From: Hofstenia miamia
Lineage: Eukaryota; Xenacoelomorpha; Acoela
Assembly (NCBI GenBank): GCA_004352715.1
Contig: SCFE01000060.1
Location: forward strand, 597,955-648,139
DNA length: 50,185 bases
Reading direction: 5' to 3'
How positions within the stretch are numbered: position 1 is the stretch's first letter; each line of letters opens with the position of its first letter. The notes under the pieces were generated by a model. The model saw nothing but the letters and a program-made list of their open reading frames with translations. It had not been told where the DNA came from and made no database searches. Positions 1 through 12,695 of the stretch are shown one piece after another. Position numbers and translations under genes: made by a program.

Positions 1-758
1 GCTCACTGTATATTCTAAAATTAAGGTTTTGCAGTACTTAGTATGCGGACATTTAAAAAACTATTCACGTGAAAGAACACAGTGTTGCAGCATGTAGTAC
101 ACATACATTATTATGCTCACTGTTGTCTAGTACATTGGCCGTTGTGTCAACTGATCATTGAAACATCAAAGCAAAAATTAAGATGTTTATTTTTAGATAA
201 GGATACTTCTATTTTACGCGAGAATGATATGTCAAAAATGACAAATAGAAAAACTAGCGCGATCAAAGTGAAACTCCTAGAAAATATAATGTTTATTCTA
301 GAAGTCCATGGGGAACTATGCATAGTTGTGTTCTCAAAACTCTGAAGTTGGAGAAATGATTATAAATATTCATCAATAAGTAACAGATATTTAATTAATA
401 TGATTAAATAATAAGTATATTTATACATGAATGTATATATATATATATAGAAAAATGTCACAAAATCACATTTATTATAAACATTCAATTATCATCCAGA
501 ATATCATCAAAAAAAACTGAAAATGCAATATATTTGGTGCTTAAAAAGTGCTAGTGTTGCAGTGTTCACCAAAAGGCCTCTTCAGATATTTTTCAATTTG
601 ATTATCAATTTTTGCAACCATTGCAACCAAATAGAAAATCACTGTTCCCATTAAAGTCAGCCAAACTCAGTGGGGCGGACATCCAAATTTTGTTCATTTC
701 ACAGATATTTATGAATGTATGAATTCCATTTTTTCTGATTATCAATTTTAATAATGAC
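1..758. other. AT-rich sequence, no gene seen
   Basis: No reading frame here resembles a known protein. A short TA tract lies near 437-448. The stretch ends at an assembly gap. Confidence 0.5.
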
Positions 759-1758
759 NNNNNNNNNNNNNNNNNNNNNNNNNNNNNNNNNNNNNNNNNN
801 NNNNNNNNNNNNNNNNNNNNNNNNNNNNNNNNNNNNNNNNNNNNNNNNNNNNNNNNNNNNNNNNNNNNNNNNNNNNNNNNNNNNNNNNNNNNNNNNNNNN
901 NNNNNNNNNNNNNNNNNNNNNNNNNNNNNNNNNNNNNNNNNNNNNNNNNNNNNNNNNNNNNNNNNNNNNNNNNNNNNNNNNNNNNNNNNNNNNNNNNNNN
1001 NNNNNNNNNNNNNNNNNNNNNNNNNNNNNNNNNNNNNNNNNNNNNNNNNNNNNNNNNNNNNNNNNNNNNNNNNNNNNNNNNNNNNNNNNNNNNNNNNNNN
1101 NNNNNNNNNNNNNNNNNNNNNNNNNNNNNNNNNNNNNNNNNNNNNNNNNNNNNNNNNNNNNNNNNNNNNNNNNNNNNNNNNNNNNNNNNNNNNNNNNNNN
1201 NNNNNNNNNNNNNNNNNNNNNNNNNNNNNNNNNNNNNNNNNNNNNNNNNNNNNNNNNNNNNNNNNNNNNNNNNNNNNNNNNNNNNNNNNNNNNNNNNNNN
1301 NNNNNNNNNNNNNNNNNNNNNNNNNNNNNNNNNNNNNNNNNNNNNNNNNNNNNNNNNNNNNNNNNNNNNNNNNNNNNNNNNNNNNNNNNNNNNNNNNNNN
1401 NNNNNNNNNNNNNNNNNNNNNNNNNNNNNNNNNNNNNNNNNNNNNNNNNNNNNNNNNNNNNNNNNNNNNNNNNNNNNNNNNNNNNNNNNNNNNNNNNNNN
1501 NNNNNNNNNNNNNNNNNNNNNNNNNNNNNNNNNNNNNNNNNNNNNNNNNNNNNNNNNNNNNNNNNNNNNNNNNNNNNNNNNNNNNNNNNNNNNNNNNNNN
1601 NNNNNNNNNNNNNNNNNNNNNNNNNNNNNNNNNNNNNNNNNNNNNNNNNNNNNNNNNNNNNNNNNNNNNNNNNNNNNNNNNNNNNNNNNNNNNNNNNNNN
1701 NNNNNNNNNNNNNNNNNNNNNNNNNNNNNNNNNNNNNNNNNNNNNNNNNNNNNNNNNN
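759..1758. other. Assembly gap of 1000 N
   Basis: Exactly 1000 N, a size typical of a default scaffold gap, so the true length is unknown. Apparent open frames across it are artefacts. Confidence 0.98.
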
Positions 1759-4470
1759 TGAAATTCATTTTTTAGGGTCTCTTTTCTCATAATTTCCGAA
1801 ACTTTTCGCTGTGGCTTCCCCGTTCTTTTGGTCATGACTAAGATGCCCCCTCGTCAGAAAGTCCTGTGTACGCTCCTGCATCTAGTTTTGATAAAATTCA
1901 GTTACTCCCAAATTTATTAATTCAGCTCGGAAATTTGTGTAGACGGTCCCCTAATGTACATGGGTGCTAATTATTCGGTGGTGCCTAAGCATTATTTCAA
2001 AATTCAAAATTTAACTGGTCATAACTTTGGGATTTTTCAAATTTTTGCATTAGAAATTGTTAAATAATGTAATTTTCAAAGTAGCGGCTCCAAATTTGTA
2101 CATATTCAAGGAGTTGGAAGCATTTTTGGAGGCGGAACCTAGCATTATTTTCATTAAGAAGAACCAACATTTTTATCCTGAAAATAATAGCAGAAATTAT
2201 AAAAAAGTCCAAGCTTACTAAAAATGCAAACGCATCTAAATTTGGCATATTATGCAAAACGTAATCCTATATTTTCTATTTTTCAATTGAAAATGTTCTC
2301 CATGGCAGGAATTCATTTAGGAGGAAGCAGATATGAAGTGCACAGTTTTTCCGAACCCATATATATATATATATATATTATATGAAACTAAATATCACTT
2401 TTAAGCTTTTTTCAAATAAAAATTTTCAACAAAAATCTAATTCAAAACCATTTGAAGTAATAAAAAGTGCGCATCAGTATTTAGCAAAGTTGGAATTGAG
2501 CCGATTCGTTATGCCCGGCCATTTCAAAATGACATAAATTCAGCCCAAGTCTAACCCAGTTCACTATATTTTTCTTTTGTGCCCTGACGTAGAGTGCACA
2601 AGCACAATACTGTAGGATAAATTGGATAATTTGCATGATACTGATTAAGTGGAGCATATTCTGTTAATTCATCAACAATTCTAATTAAATATTCATTTGA
2701 AAAATATGTCATTGTATGACATTTCACAAGTCCTTCCTAGTACCCCCTCCCAATTTAATAATTCAAGTATTGACAAAACTAATGAAGCAATTTTCGTTAA
2801 CACTCTACCAAGAGTGATATCTGGATACTAACACCATTTTTCACTTGATGAAAATATCAGTTTTCCACATTCAATTCTCCGCCACCTTACATCAGCTTAG
2901 ATCAAGGCAACGTGAGAGAGACTTCTCAAAAACGCTATTTACTCGCATCATAAAATTTTATACGGCAACCAATAATGTTTCTTAAAATTCAAGAGAATTT
3001 TTCTTATCATTTTCAAAGTTTAAGTTTTCAAGTTATTTTTTCTCATGTGTTTACACTATAATATTAATAAATCAGCCCAATCTCGGTGCCGTTGCCTTGT
3101 CTAAAATGGAATCCCAACGGGGCTCAATTCGAACTTTGGTATTTAGTACTTTAATAAAACGCATGTATAGGAATATCGTAGAATTATTTTTAATTAGAGA
3201 AAGAAAAACTAATTTTAGATATTCCATACCATTCAACTCTCCATTTACTTTATATTAAATATTTTGAAAATTTATATTTTTTCAACAAGTATTTTTGCTT
3301 CAATAATGAGGGTACAAAATGATCTTAAGCATTTACAATTATTTGTTTATTAAAATATTTAAACTTAGCTGTTAGGCAACAAATATGTATCTATGTGTAG
3401 GGACATGACTTTTTGAATTTTTTTAAAAAATTCAATTTTCCTGTATTACAGATGTATGAGTTTTCGTCTAAGACTTATTAAAATGTGGTTTTGTGTTGTT
3501 TCTTCAAAAATCTCATCCCCAACTTCATAATTCTAAAAGCATTTTAACAAGAAATATTAGGGCTAACTGTTGCAAACAATTTCCTGGTCCAAGCTTTTGG
3601 GCGTTATGTAACAATTTTCAAGCTGTACATAACTATTGCAGAAATAATGGAAAATGTCCAGTTAAAGTGTTTTTGGGCAACAAATCATGAAGTTAGTGTC
3701 AATTTTACTGAAATTATCGAACATAACTTCTTTGAAATATTTGCTTTTTTGATTAATTAGGCTAATTGATATTATAATAAATACACCATTTAATTCATAA
3801 AAGACATCATTTAATTCATTAGCTTAACCTTAAACTTCATATGTCCTTTATAAGGACAAACTGTTTTTCTGCAATTTCAACTAATTTTCTCCAAGCATAT
3901 TATGAAATTTGGAAATCCTGAGATATGGTACCTAATGATGAAAATTTTTACTAAAGTGTGTTGCTGTGCCTGAAGCATTTGGAAAGAATCACTATTCTTA
4001 ATTAAAAAAAACTTCAATTTCTTAAAAACTTTTTTAAATTCTCATGTTTAGGTCAGCAGAAGGACGAAAGGCCATGGGCACAACAATATTGATGCTTGCC
4101 GTGCAAAAAATCCGAGCGTCTTGAGTATGAGAAACAAAGATGCACTATTTCTCTATCTCGTGTCTTATAGATTTTGGAAATCTTTATTAGTCCGTGAGTT
4201 ATTCGTACTTAAAATTTTTTTTCAACGAACAATAAACAATTCCTAGGCTACCTAAGGTTAATAACAAAATATCATTTTATATTTGAAAATATAAAACTAG
4301 ATTAATAGCAGTTATGAGTGAGATTTTCTGAGAAAAATTTCAATGTTAAGACTTTAATTTTCAATTAGGAGTGAACTTTTCTTAAATAAAATCAATATTT
4401 TTGTAATTTTGAAACTTCATCGAATAAGGATGTTAGAAAAAACATATCCCTAATTATATATATTTATATA
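1759..4470. other. AT-rich sequence, no gene seen
   Basis: No coding frame is convincing on either strand. There is a TA microsatellite at about 2360-2380. An 18-base word at 2485-2502 recurs inverted at 3121-3138 with one mismatch, so the interval between could be a small foldback or non-autonomous element, but no clear termini or target duplication were found. Confidence 0.45.
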
Positions 4471-5470
4471 NNNNNNNNNNNNNNNNNNNNNNNNNNNNNN
4501 NNNNNNNNNNNNNNNNNNNNNNNNNNNNNNNNNNNNNNNNNNNNNNNNNNNNNNNNNNNNNNNNNNNNNNNNNNNNNNNNNNNNNNNNNNNNNNNNNNNN
4601 NNNNNNNNNNNNNNNNNNNNNNNNNNNNNNNNNNNNNNNNNNNNNNNNNNNNNNNNNNNNNNNNNNNNNNNNNNNNNNNNNNNNNNNNNNNNNNNNNNNN
4701 NNNNNNNNNNNNNNNNNNNNNNNNNNNNNNNNNNNNNNNNNNNNNNNNNNNNNNNNNNNNNNNNNNNNNNNNNNNNNNNNNNNNNNNNNNNNNNNNNNNN
4801 NNNNNNNNNNNNNNNNNNNNNNNNNNNNNNNNNNNNNNNNNNNNNNNNNNNNNNNNNNNNNNNNNNNNNNNNNNNNNNNNNNNNNNNNNNNNNNNNNNNN
4901 NNNNNNNNNNNNNNNNNNNNNNNNNNNNNNNNNNNNNNNNNNNNNNNNNNNNNNNNNNNNNNNNNNNNNNNNNNNNNNNNNNNNNNNNNNNNNNNNNNNN
5001 NNNNNNNNNNNNNNNNNNNNNNNNNNNNNNNNNNNNNNNNNNNNNNNNNNNNNNNNNNNNNNNNNNNNNNNNNNNNNNNNNNNNNNNNNNNNNNNNNNNN
5101 NNNNNNNNNNNNNNNNNNNNNNNNNNNNNNNNNNNNNNNNNNNNNNNNNNNNNNNNNNNNNNNNNNNNNNNNNNNNNNNNNNNNNNNNNNNNNNNNNNNN
5201 NNNNNNNNNNNNNNNNNNNNNNNNNNNNNNNNNNNNNNNNNNNNNNNNNNNNNNNNNNNNNNNNNNNNNNNNNNNNNNNNNNNNNNNNNNNNNNNNNNNN
5301 NNNNNNNNNNNNNNNNNNNNNNNNNNNNNNNNNNNNNNNNNNNNNNNNNNNNNNNNNNNNNNNNNNNNNNNNNNNNNNNNNNNNNNNNNNNNNNNNNNNN
5401 NNNNNNNNNNNNNNNNNNNNNNNNNNNNNNNNNNNNNNNNNNNNNNNNNNNNNNNNNNNNNNNNNNNNNN
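4471..5470. other. Assembly gap of 1000 N
   Basis: Exactly 1000 N, preceded by a TA-rich tract. Treat the size as arbitrary. Confidence 0.98.
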
Positions 5471-6683
5471 TTCTCTTGATCTTGCAATAATTGAGTTGTT
5501 AACTTTGTTTCATTATCTTGTTGTAAAATTTTCTTCATTAATTTATGTGGATAGCCATTATTTTCAAAAACTGTTTACAATGTGTCAAGTGCTGATGTTA
5601 GAACTTTGTAATCAGATGGTATTGCATAAATTCTTTTACAAATTGCTTTGACGCTGTTGATTTTATACTTCTTGTCACAATAATATTCTGACAATGATCA
5701 ATAAAAGATCGAAATGTGTCAAATAGTGGATTCAATTTAAAATATATATATATATATATATATTTATATAATAGTTCCCCTCCTCATTGAAAAAGCTGGG
5801 TGCACCCCTGCATGTTGTTAATATTTTGTATGACTAATGTTGTCAAAAAGAGTAGACATAGCAATAAGCCCTTTCATGTGTATTCTTGTATTTTAAACTT
5901 TTACAAAAATGATTTTGAAGTGTGTGAGTGTGTATGTTTAGTTTTTAGAAATTATTGAGTTTATTTAAAAAGCATAACTGCTGTACAATTATATCTTTTT
6001 ATATGGAAGTATGTTCATAATTTTTTAAAGTGTAAAATGAGTTTTTGAATGAAATTTGATTTGTCTGAATATTTTCTATGCAATACTACAGATAAAATCA
6101 TCATCATGAAGAGATGGTAGGCAATGAAGTTGAAATTTAGATCATTTTAAAGCTAAATTTCTGTCATTTCTTAATGGATTTGAAAAGTTATTTTACATTC
6201 AATTGAGAAAAAATCAATTTTTACTTGTTTGCAATTTGTTATCCTAAGGGCAAGCTTCTTTGAGAACTTGGCAATGTATTATTAAATTGAGAAACTGAGA
6301 ATTTTTTATTTGTACTTGTAGAAGGACGGGCTTCAAATTTGACAAAACTAGTATAAACACCAAGACTGTTATGGAAGTTGCAAACTAGTTCAGACAAAAA
6401 TTCAATTCATTTAGAAAGGTTGAAGTGTGGAAGCATTTTAGGCCTATAATTATTCTTTTTAAGCACACTTTTTATATTCAGATTTAAGCTTTTTAAAGCA
6501 TTGAAGATCCTTTTGGTATTAAAAAAAATTATATTGAAGATCAACTAATTTTAAAAGAGACAATTGAAGTTAAGTGATTGATATTGAGGTGACAATATTA
6601 CAATCTTTCTCTATGAAAAACAATGGAATCCTACCTTAAAAAAGTTAAAACAACATTACTACAGATTTTAAATTTTTTCACTT
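5471..6683. other. AT-rich sequence with TA tract, no gene seen
   Basis: No supported gene. A TA microsatellite lies at about 5742-5764. The sequence leads directly into the duplicated block that starts at 6684. Confidence 0.45.
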
Positions 6684-7631
6684 TTAGAACATAATTACAC
6701 TAATGGATCATATATTCAAACTAAGCAATTTAGGTGCCAGTTACACCAGTTTACCATAGAATCGAGGGCAAGTAATTCCACATTGCCAGCTGGATATCAG
6801 TCTTTCACCATTATCAGCTGGACATGCCCAATGCCATCAGTTTTGTTCATGAATTCTGTAAAGTCAAAGTGTAACAAAAGAATTAGTGTAAACAAAATAA
6901 CAGCACTTCCATATTTTCCTGTAACATGTAATTATTGCTCAGTAAGAAATAGGACATTTCTTTAGAAATAGAGCTCTCCTCACATTAAAATTGTAGCTTA
7001 TATGACATACTTTTAGTAAAGAGATTCAGCTTTGGCACTTTAGCAAGTATAGGTTTAAAGCAAATAATGGCCAAAAAATTCTGCATAGATGAAGCTACAT
7101 TACATTTTTTGATGAAAGACAAAGATTCTGAGGACAATCACATTAATGACAGAGACTACATCCTAAGTGAGAGGGATAATGGTAATAAAGGACTCCATGG
7201 AATCTAAGAGAAAAACCAAAAGACTCTGATATTAGTTAACAAGCAAGTGATGGTGAGAACACACCTGCCACAAAAACAAGAGGAGGAACAGAAATGGCAA
7301 AGATCAAACATGACTGTTTGACTCATTCTTTAAAGCCAACATGTCCAGATAAATGTAGTAAAGTATGCATAAAAGTCTTTGGTGAAGATGATTTACAGCA
7401 AATTCATGATCAGTTTTGGTAACCAAATTATAACCAAAGAAGAAACTGGATGTGGCATGACATCCACCAAGCTCTCAAAGTATGCTTGAATTCTCAAGGC
7501 TCTACAAAAAGAAAGAACAACTTTATCAACAGATTTCACAGGTCATCAGAATCAGGAGGCAGTTTTCAAGAAGTTTTCAAAATGTTTTTCCCTTCTAATT
7601 TCACATATAACCCAAAGAGTGATGGAGCTTT
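6684..7631. repeat. First unit of 949-bp direct duplication
   Basis: This block is repeated almost exactly at 7633-8580. By eye only one substitution is evident (T near 6855, G near 7804). A single N at 7632 separates the two units. An N exactly at a duplication junction is what an unmerged overlap between two contigs looks like, so this is more likely an assembly artefact or two alleles laid end to end than a real tandem duplication. Confidence 0.85.
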
Positions 7632-9620
7632 NTTAGAACATAATTACACTAATGGATCATATATTCAAACTAAGCAATTTAGGTGCCAGTTACACCAGTT
7701 TACCATAGAATCGAGGGCAAGTAATTCCACATTGCCAGCTGGATATCAGTCTTTCACCATTATCAGCTGGACATGCCCAATGCCATCAGTTTTGTTCATG
7801 AATGCTGTAAAGTCAAAGTGTAACAAAAGAATTAGTGTAAACAAAATAACAGCACTTCCATATTTTCCTGTAACATGTAATTATTGCTCAGTAAGAAATA
7901 GGACATTTCTTTAGAAATAGAGCTCTCCTCACATTAAAATTGTAGCTTATATGACATACTTTTAGTAAAGAGATTCAGCTTTGGCACTTTAGCAAGTATA
8001 GGTTTAAAGCAAATAATGGCCAAAAAATTCTGCATAGATGAAGCTACATTACATTTTTTGATGAAAGACAAAGATTCTGAGGACAATCACATTAATGACA
8101 GAGACTACATCCTAAGTGAGAGGGATAATGGTAATAAAGGACTCCATGGAATCTAAGAGAAAAACCAAAAGACTCTGATATTAGTTAACAAGCAAGTGAT
8201 GGTGAGAACACACCTGCCACAAAAACAAGAGGAGGAACAGAAATGGCAAAGATCAAACATGACTGTTTGACTCATTCTTTAAAGCCAACATGTCCAGATA
8301 AATGTAGTAAAGTATGCATAAAAGTCTTTGGTGAAGATGATTTACAGCAAATTCATGATCAGTTTTGGTAACCAAATTATAACCAAAGAAGAAACTGGAT
8401 GTGGCATGACATCCACCAAGCTCTCAAAGTATGCTTGAATTCTCAAGGCTCTACAAAAAGAAAGAACAACTTTATCAACAGATTTCACAGGTCATCAGAA
8501 TCAGGAGGCAGTTTTCAAGAAGTTTTCAAAATGTTTTTCCCTTCTAATTTCACATATAACCCAAAGAGTGATGGAGCTTTTATGCTCCACAAGATTGAAT
8601 GTCTCCAGCAGATAATGAACACAGGAAAAGCACACCAGTCAATAAAAAAGAGAATGGCTGCATATTTACACATATTCAAGAGTACAATCATGCTGTTCAT
8701 CATTACAGAAAAGAATATGCTCCAAATCAACTGTACCTGCCTTCATAAGTAACAATAACTGGCATGCATGCTGATTATGTGGCAAAAGAAGAGAACATCA
8801 GCTTTAAAACCTACCAGAAGTGTTAGGGAGAAGAACATTAGTTTTGCAATATTACATCAGGAGAAATGCAAAGAGCTCAAACAAACAATATTTTGAGAAC
8901 ACAAAACATTCCCAGCAACAACTTCAATGACTGTTAGTGATGTAAACTTAATGAAAACCATCTGAAAAATACACATGAAGCCAGAACCAAATGCAATACA
9001 AGATGCAGAAACAAATCTGAAAGGAGATGATATGGAAAAGTATTGTGGCAGTGTAGATTTACAAAACATAATTATGTTGCCTTGTATGACAGATGTGAAA
9101 ATATGTGCACTTATATTTCTGATTATAGCATTCAATGAGACATTTGCAGAACTTGGCAAAGCAAAAAATAATTTTGTGGTAGTGTGGGATGAGTCTGTCT
9201 CTGGAAGGAGTGCTCCAGTTATCTACAGTTCCTTCTGGTATTTTATGACTATGAAAGTTAGTGATAAAAAAGAGATTGTTCTGTGGTATTGGTAGTAAAC
9301 AGTGACTTTATTGCAGGTGAAACCATTGAAATGAAGTATTTTGCTAGTGGCTATACCTTCATTTCTGCTGATGCTGTCCACCATCAAAATGAGAAAGGAC
9401 TGTAAAAGCATGGAGATGTGTGTGACTTGTGGAATTCAAATCAGTTTTATCAAAGATTAAATGAGATGCACTTGACCTGGAAGCACTGTGTTTTATTGAA
9501 TTTGTGGATGGTTCTAATATAGCCCAGCTCTCCAAGGCAGTCCCTTTTGTTAAGCTTGCTGATATGAGTGTGCTACTGTTCCAGAGAGGGCTAAGATTGA
9601 TTAAGTATAAAACCTATCAC
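7260..9620 (+). pseudogene. Decayed DUF7869-like transposon-related gene family member
   Basis: Broken + strand frames follow the layout of a large arthropod/cnidarian family of unknown, probably transposon-derived proteins. A Cys-containing segment (KPTCPDKCSKVC, near 7330) is followed by an Ile-His-x3-FW segment and a second basic stretch near 7440-7560. Later come VDLQ (about 9053-9064), VVWDESVSGRSAP (about 9178-9216), a Leu-Trp stretch near 9280 where the family usually has an Asp-Asn-Cys motif, then MKYFASGYTFISADAVHH (about 9330-9383). Stops and frameshifts interrupt all of it, so no product is expected. Part lies in the 949-bp duplication. The family name is from memory and the match is partial; the evidence for coding origin is stronger than the evidence for the family. 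Confidence 0.4.
7633..8580. repeat. Second unit of 949-bp direct duplication
   Basis: Near-identical to 6684-7631. Only this unit continues into the rest of the decayed coding region (8581 onward), so the first unit is the one likely to be spurious. Confidence 0.85.
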
Positions 9621-9938
9621 AGCATTAATGCTGAATAGTAATTCATTTATTTTTTGAATATACAGTATAATTAGTTTTCAGTTGTAATGTCTAAAAGTCA
9701 AGCTTCCATGGATACCACTAGTGGTAACTACAATGAATTGGGATGTTGAAGTAAAAATTTCCCCTGCTGGGTGAAAGTTTGGTTACCAGTTCAAATCCCT
9801 AAAGACTATTTTTATAGAGAATTTTGTTGTAGTTTTATTCAGTGTCAAAATATCTACTTTTTACTGCACTATTGCCTCACTCAAACCATTAAGGAAAGAT
9901 AAACAGATAAGTATAAAGAATAATTATCATATTAATTT

Positions 9939-10375
9939 TGATTTAGAATGGCTGAAGCAATATGGCAGGTGAGACAATGTGAGAATATCAGGAATACCAA
10001 TGAAGAAAGATGATAATATTTACAGAGATGGTGCAAAAGCAGTGAGTAAGTGCACCCTGATCAATGTTGTGGATATATCAGTCTGTCATAAGCTTCCTGA
10101 TAAGAATTGTCATTGTCCTATCATAAGCACTAAGTTTGTTTGAAGAGATACAAAACATCAGCTAATGAGAAATAAAAGAAGTTTGAAGAAAGGCATGTTC
10201 TTCAATAATGACATAACTAGCTTATATCTTAAAGTGCTTTCTGAACTTAGAAAATTGGATGATGTCAATGAGTTTGGACCCATGAAGAAAAGATATGTTT
10301 GATTGATTCTAGAAACAACAGAACAAATTTCTTTCTGGAAGATATTCATAAATTGCATCCCCAGGTTTTTTAAAT
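9939..10375 (+). pseudogene. Non-LTR retrotransposon ORF1 fragment
   Basis: The + strand frame reads LEWLKQYGR, stop, DNVRISGIP, followed by CHKLPDKN near 10087 and CPIISTKFV near 10115. This is the arrangement of the LINE ORF1 protein family that binds RNA and precedes the endonuclease/RT ORF. Both early stops are TGA where the family normally has Arg, as expected from CGA to TGA decay. Upstream parts of ORF1 are missing. It lies about 350 bp before an endonuclease fragment in the same direction and probably belongs to the same element. Confidence 0.55.
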
Positions 10376-10707
10376 AGTTTACAGATACACACACACATAT
10401 ATAATAAACACAAATAAAAATCCATTTAATTCAAATAATATTTAAGAAATAGTACAATATTTAAGAAGAAGTTGAAAAACATGAATACACAAAAAAGTAT
10501 CAATTATCTGACTAATTATAAAATAAGATGTGCAACTCAAGATTAACAATTAAAAATATTTATTAAGTTATATGTAATTTATAAACGTAACCAAGAAACA
10601 AACATTTACTGTCATAGCTAAGCTCATATGAAGAAGTTGCATTATTTATGTTCTTAATAAGTTTGTAAACTTAATACATGTAAAGGTACATGAGAACTTA
10701 AATATAT

Positions 10708-10725
10708 GTTGTTGTTGTTGTTGTT
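10708..10725. repeat. (GTT)n microsatellite
   Basis: Six consecutive GTT units between the ORF1 and endonuclease fragments of the LINE. Confidence 0.9.
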
Positions 10726-10729
10726 TTCA

Positions 10730-11160
10730 CATAAATGTAAGATTACTGAGCAAAAGTTTTGATTCTTTTGAAGCATTCATTGAAATCCATCCAAATATTA
10801 TAGCCTTGTGTTTTACAGAAACTTGGATTAAGCAATATGATGATATTGGATTATATTACATTGAAGGTTTTTATCCATTAATATCACAACTTAGAATAAA
10901 TAAGAAAGGAGGTGGCATTGGATTTTTACATAAAGTAATGGAATCAAGGCTTATCACTGAGAACATTTCTTGTAAGTGCAAATCAAAAAATAGGTTTAAT
11001 TTCAATTTGGCTGTAATTTACAGTCCTCCAACAGATGATAAAAAGTGTTATATTCAATGCCTAGACAGGTTTTTAGAAGAACATAATTGAACATCATTGC
11101 ACTGTAGTAATGGTAGATTTCAACATAGATACTTTGATATCTTTATTAATTACTTCTTTT
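10730..11160 (+). pseudogene. LINE endonuclease (APE-type) fragment
   Basis: The frame around 10760-11090 reads ALCFTETWIK, then GGGIGFLHK and NLAVIYSPPTDDKK, matching successive motifs of the apurinic-type endonuclease that nicks target DNA for LINE insertion. Near 11105-11125 a shifted frame gives VDFNID, corresponding to the GDFN motif. The reverse transcriptase that should follow is absent: the sequence jumps to the 3' end of the element. Only about 94 codons are continuously open (10806-11090), so it is not functional. Confidence 0.65.
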
Positions 11161-12285
11161 TATTTACAAAGGATTCCCGTAATTTAATAAATGAAATCAC
11201 TAGCCTATTTTCAAAATTCAAAAAAAGATAATCAGGACAATAAACTTTAATAATTCTACCTATGCAATTAAATAGTTATTTACAGAAGCAAATATGATGA
11301 CTCTTTAAGAAATAGCATGTTATAAAGGTTAAAAGACAAGAATATCAAATAGAATTTTATAGCTTTAATGAAATAAATCATTCTTTTAACACGAGATCCC
11401 GAGCAGCACATCAAACAATTTTAATAAGACATAATACAATTATACAACATAATTCAATTGAAGTGAAAGGAATAAAACTACTAAATTTTTCATAATCAGA
11501 ACAATTAAGTAATGATAATATTATTACACTAACGAAAAACCAATGCAACAAACTAATAATTGGCAATAATAATTTAATTAATAGAATCTTCCATGAATAA
11601 ATCCACTTAATTGAAATAATTTGAATTAATAAACTCATTAATTTATATTGAGTCAATTACTAGAAAAAGTAAGGGGTTGCAATTGAAAAAATGCGTGCTT
11701 GGATTAAAGACAGTTTGTTTATTCTGACCATATTGTTTCTTTCTGAACTTGTCTTGGTTCAAATATCTCCCTGATAATGAGGAACTTAATCTGCTTTTGC
11801 AAAATCAAATTCGTTCCAAGGCATTCAACTATTCACCTGCTGTAACTTTATTTGATTGCTTACTGAAGTTGTCAAAAGTTATCACGTTGTTAATCTTATT
11901 CACTTCTGTTTCCTTTTCTTACGTCATCACTTGATCTCCATGCGATTTGTATTGAATGCAAGAGTACTCTTTATAATAATATCGATTTTATATTCTTCCA
12001 CAAGTTTAAGCTGATTTCAGCAGTTCTTCACAGGTATTCATATGAATTTAATGGCTACAAATGGTAATCTACTTGTGCAAATTCGTGATATTTATTGGAA
12101 CATCGGCAATCCCTCTCGCTGATTCATTTTATCTCCGTGTATGATATGACACTGTTTGACAGTATAAAGAGCACTCGTATGCCAACCATTTTCAAAAAAA
12201 TTAGTTCCAAATTTGTATTTTATTTTGTATTAAGTATTTTTATATTTTTTGTTTGAAATAAATTGCATTGTTATTATATCAACAC

Positions 12286-12695
12286 TTCTCCATCATCTCG
12301 TTTAGCCCCACGTGGCGTGCCAGCCTCAAAGTGTAATGACAATAAAAAAGCTATGCCCGCTTATGCCGACAAATCGACGACAATTTTGGGAACAGCTGCC
12401 CACCAACGACAACTCATTGATACTGTACTGTATTTGAATATAATATCGATTTTTTGTGTGAATTTAATACATTGCTTCCATAGGCGCAAGTAGTAAAGAA
12501 TAGCAGGGTAGTATATATGCAGCTTTCTCAAAATGATCATTTTTCAATAACTTTTTATACTTTTCTATTGATTTTGATAAGAAAAAAGGTGTTTTTTCGA
12601 AATTCTGGATTTGGCAGCAAGGCAGTAAAAAAACTACAGCCATACCCATATAAATAATTATTCAATTATACCCCCTTTTTAACTATGTACCAATA
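12286..12695 (+). other. Unrecognised sequence before the gap; short open frame
   Basis: 12263-12493 is open on the + strand and its middle (about 12290-12430) is richer in GC than its surroundings, as coding sequence often is here. I do not recognise the translation and it could be a fragment of another element. No Gypsy LTR is visible before the gap at 12696, so the left end of the Gypsy array lies in the gap. Confidence 0.25.

Larger units (their letters stand above)
9939..12285 (+). mobile_element. Internally deleted non-LTR retrotransposon (LINE A), + strand
   Basis: An ORF1 fragment (9939-10375) and an endonuclease fragment (10730-11160) are followed, without any RT, by 11205-12285. 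That last block is the reverse complement of 30013-31015, the 3' end of a second copy that does retain RT. The + strand copy ends with an AATAAA-containing AT-rich tail near 12256. Assigning all three pieces to one insertion rests on order and direction. Confidence 0.6.

Noticed and set aside
605-1835. Long open frames across the N run on both strands
   Set aside because: They consist almost wholly of N and exist only because N is not a stop codon. The same applies at 4450-5538, 12685-13719 and 48254-49474.
9760-9800. Possible tRNA or tRNA-derived SINE around GTTCAAATCCC
   Set aside because: The bases flanking the B-box-like word do not form a T stem and no acceptor or anticodon stem fits.
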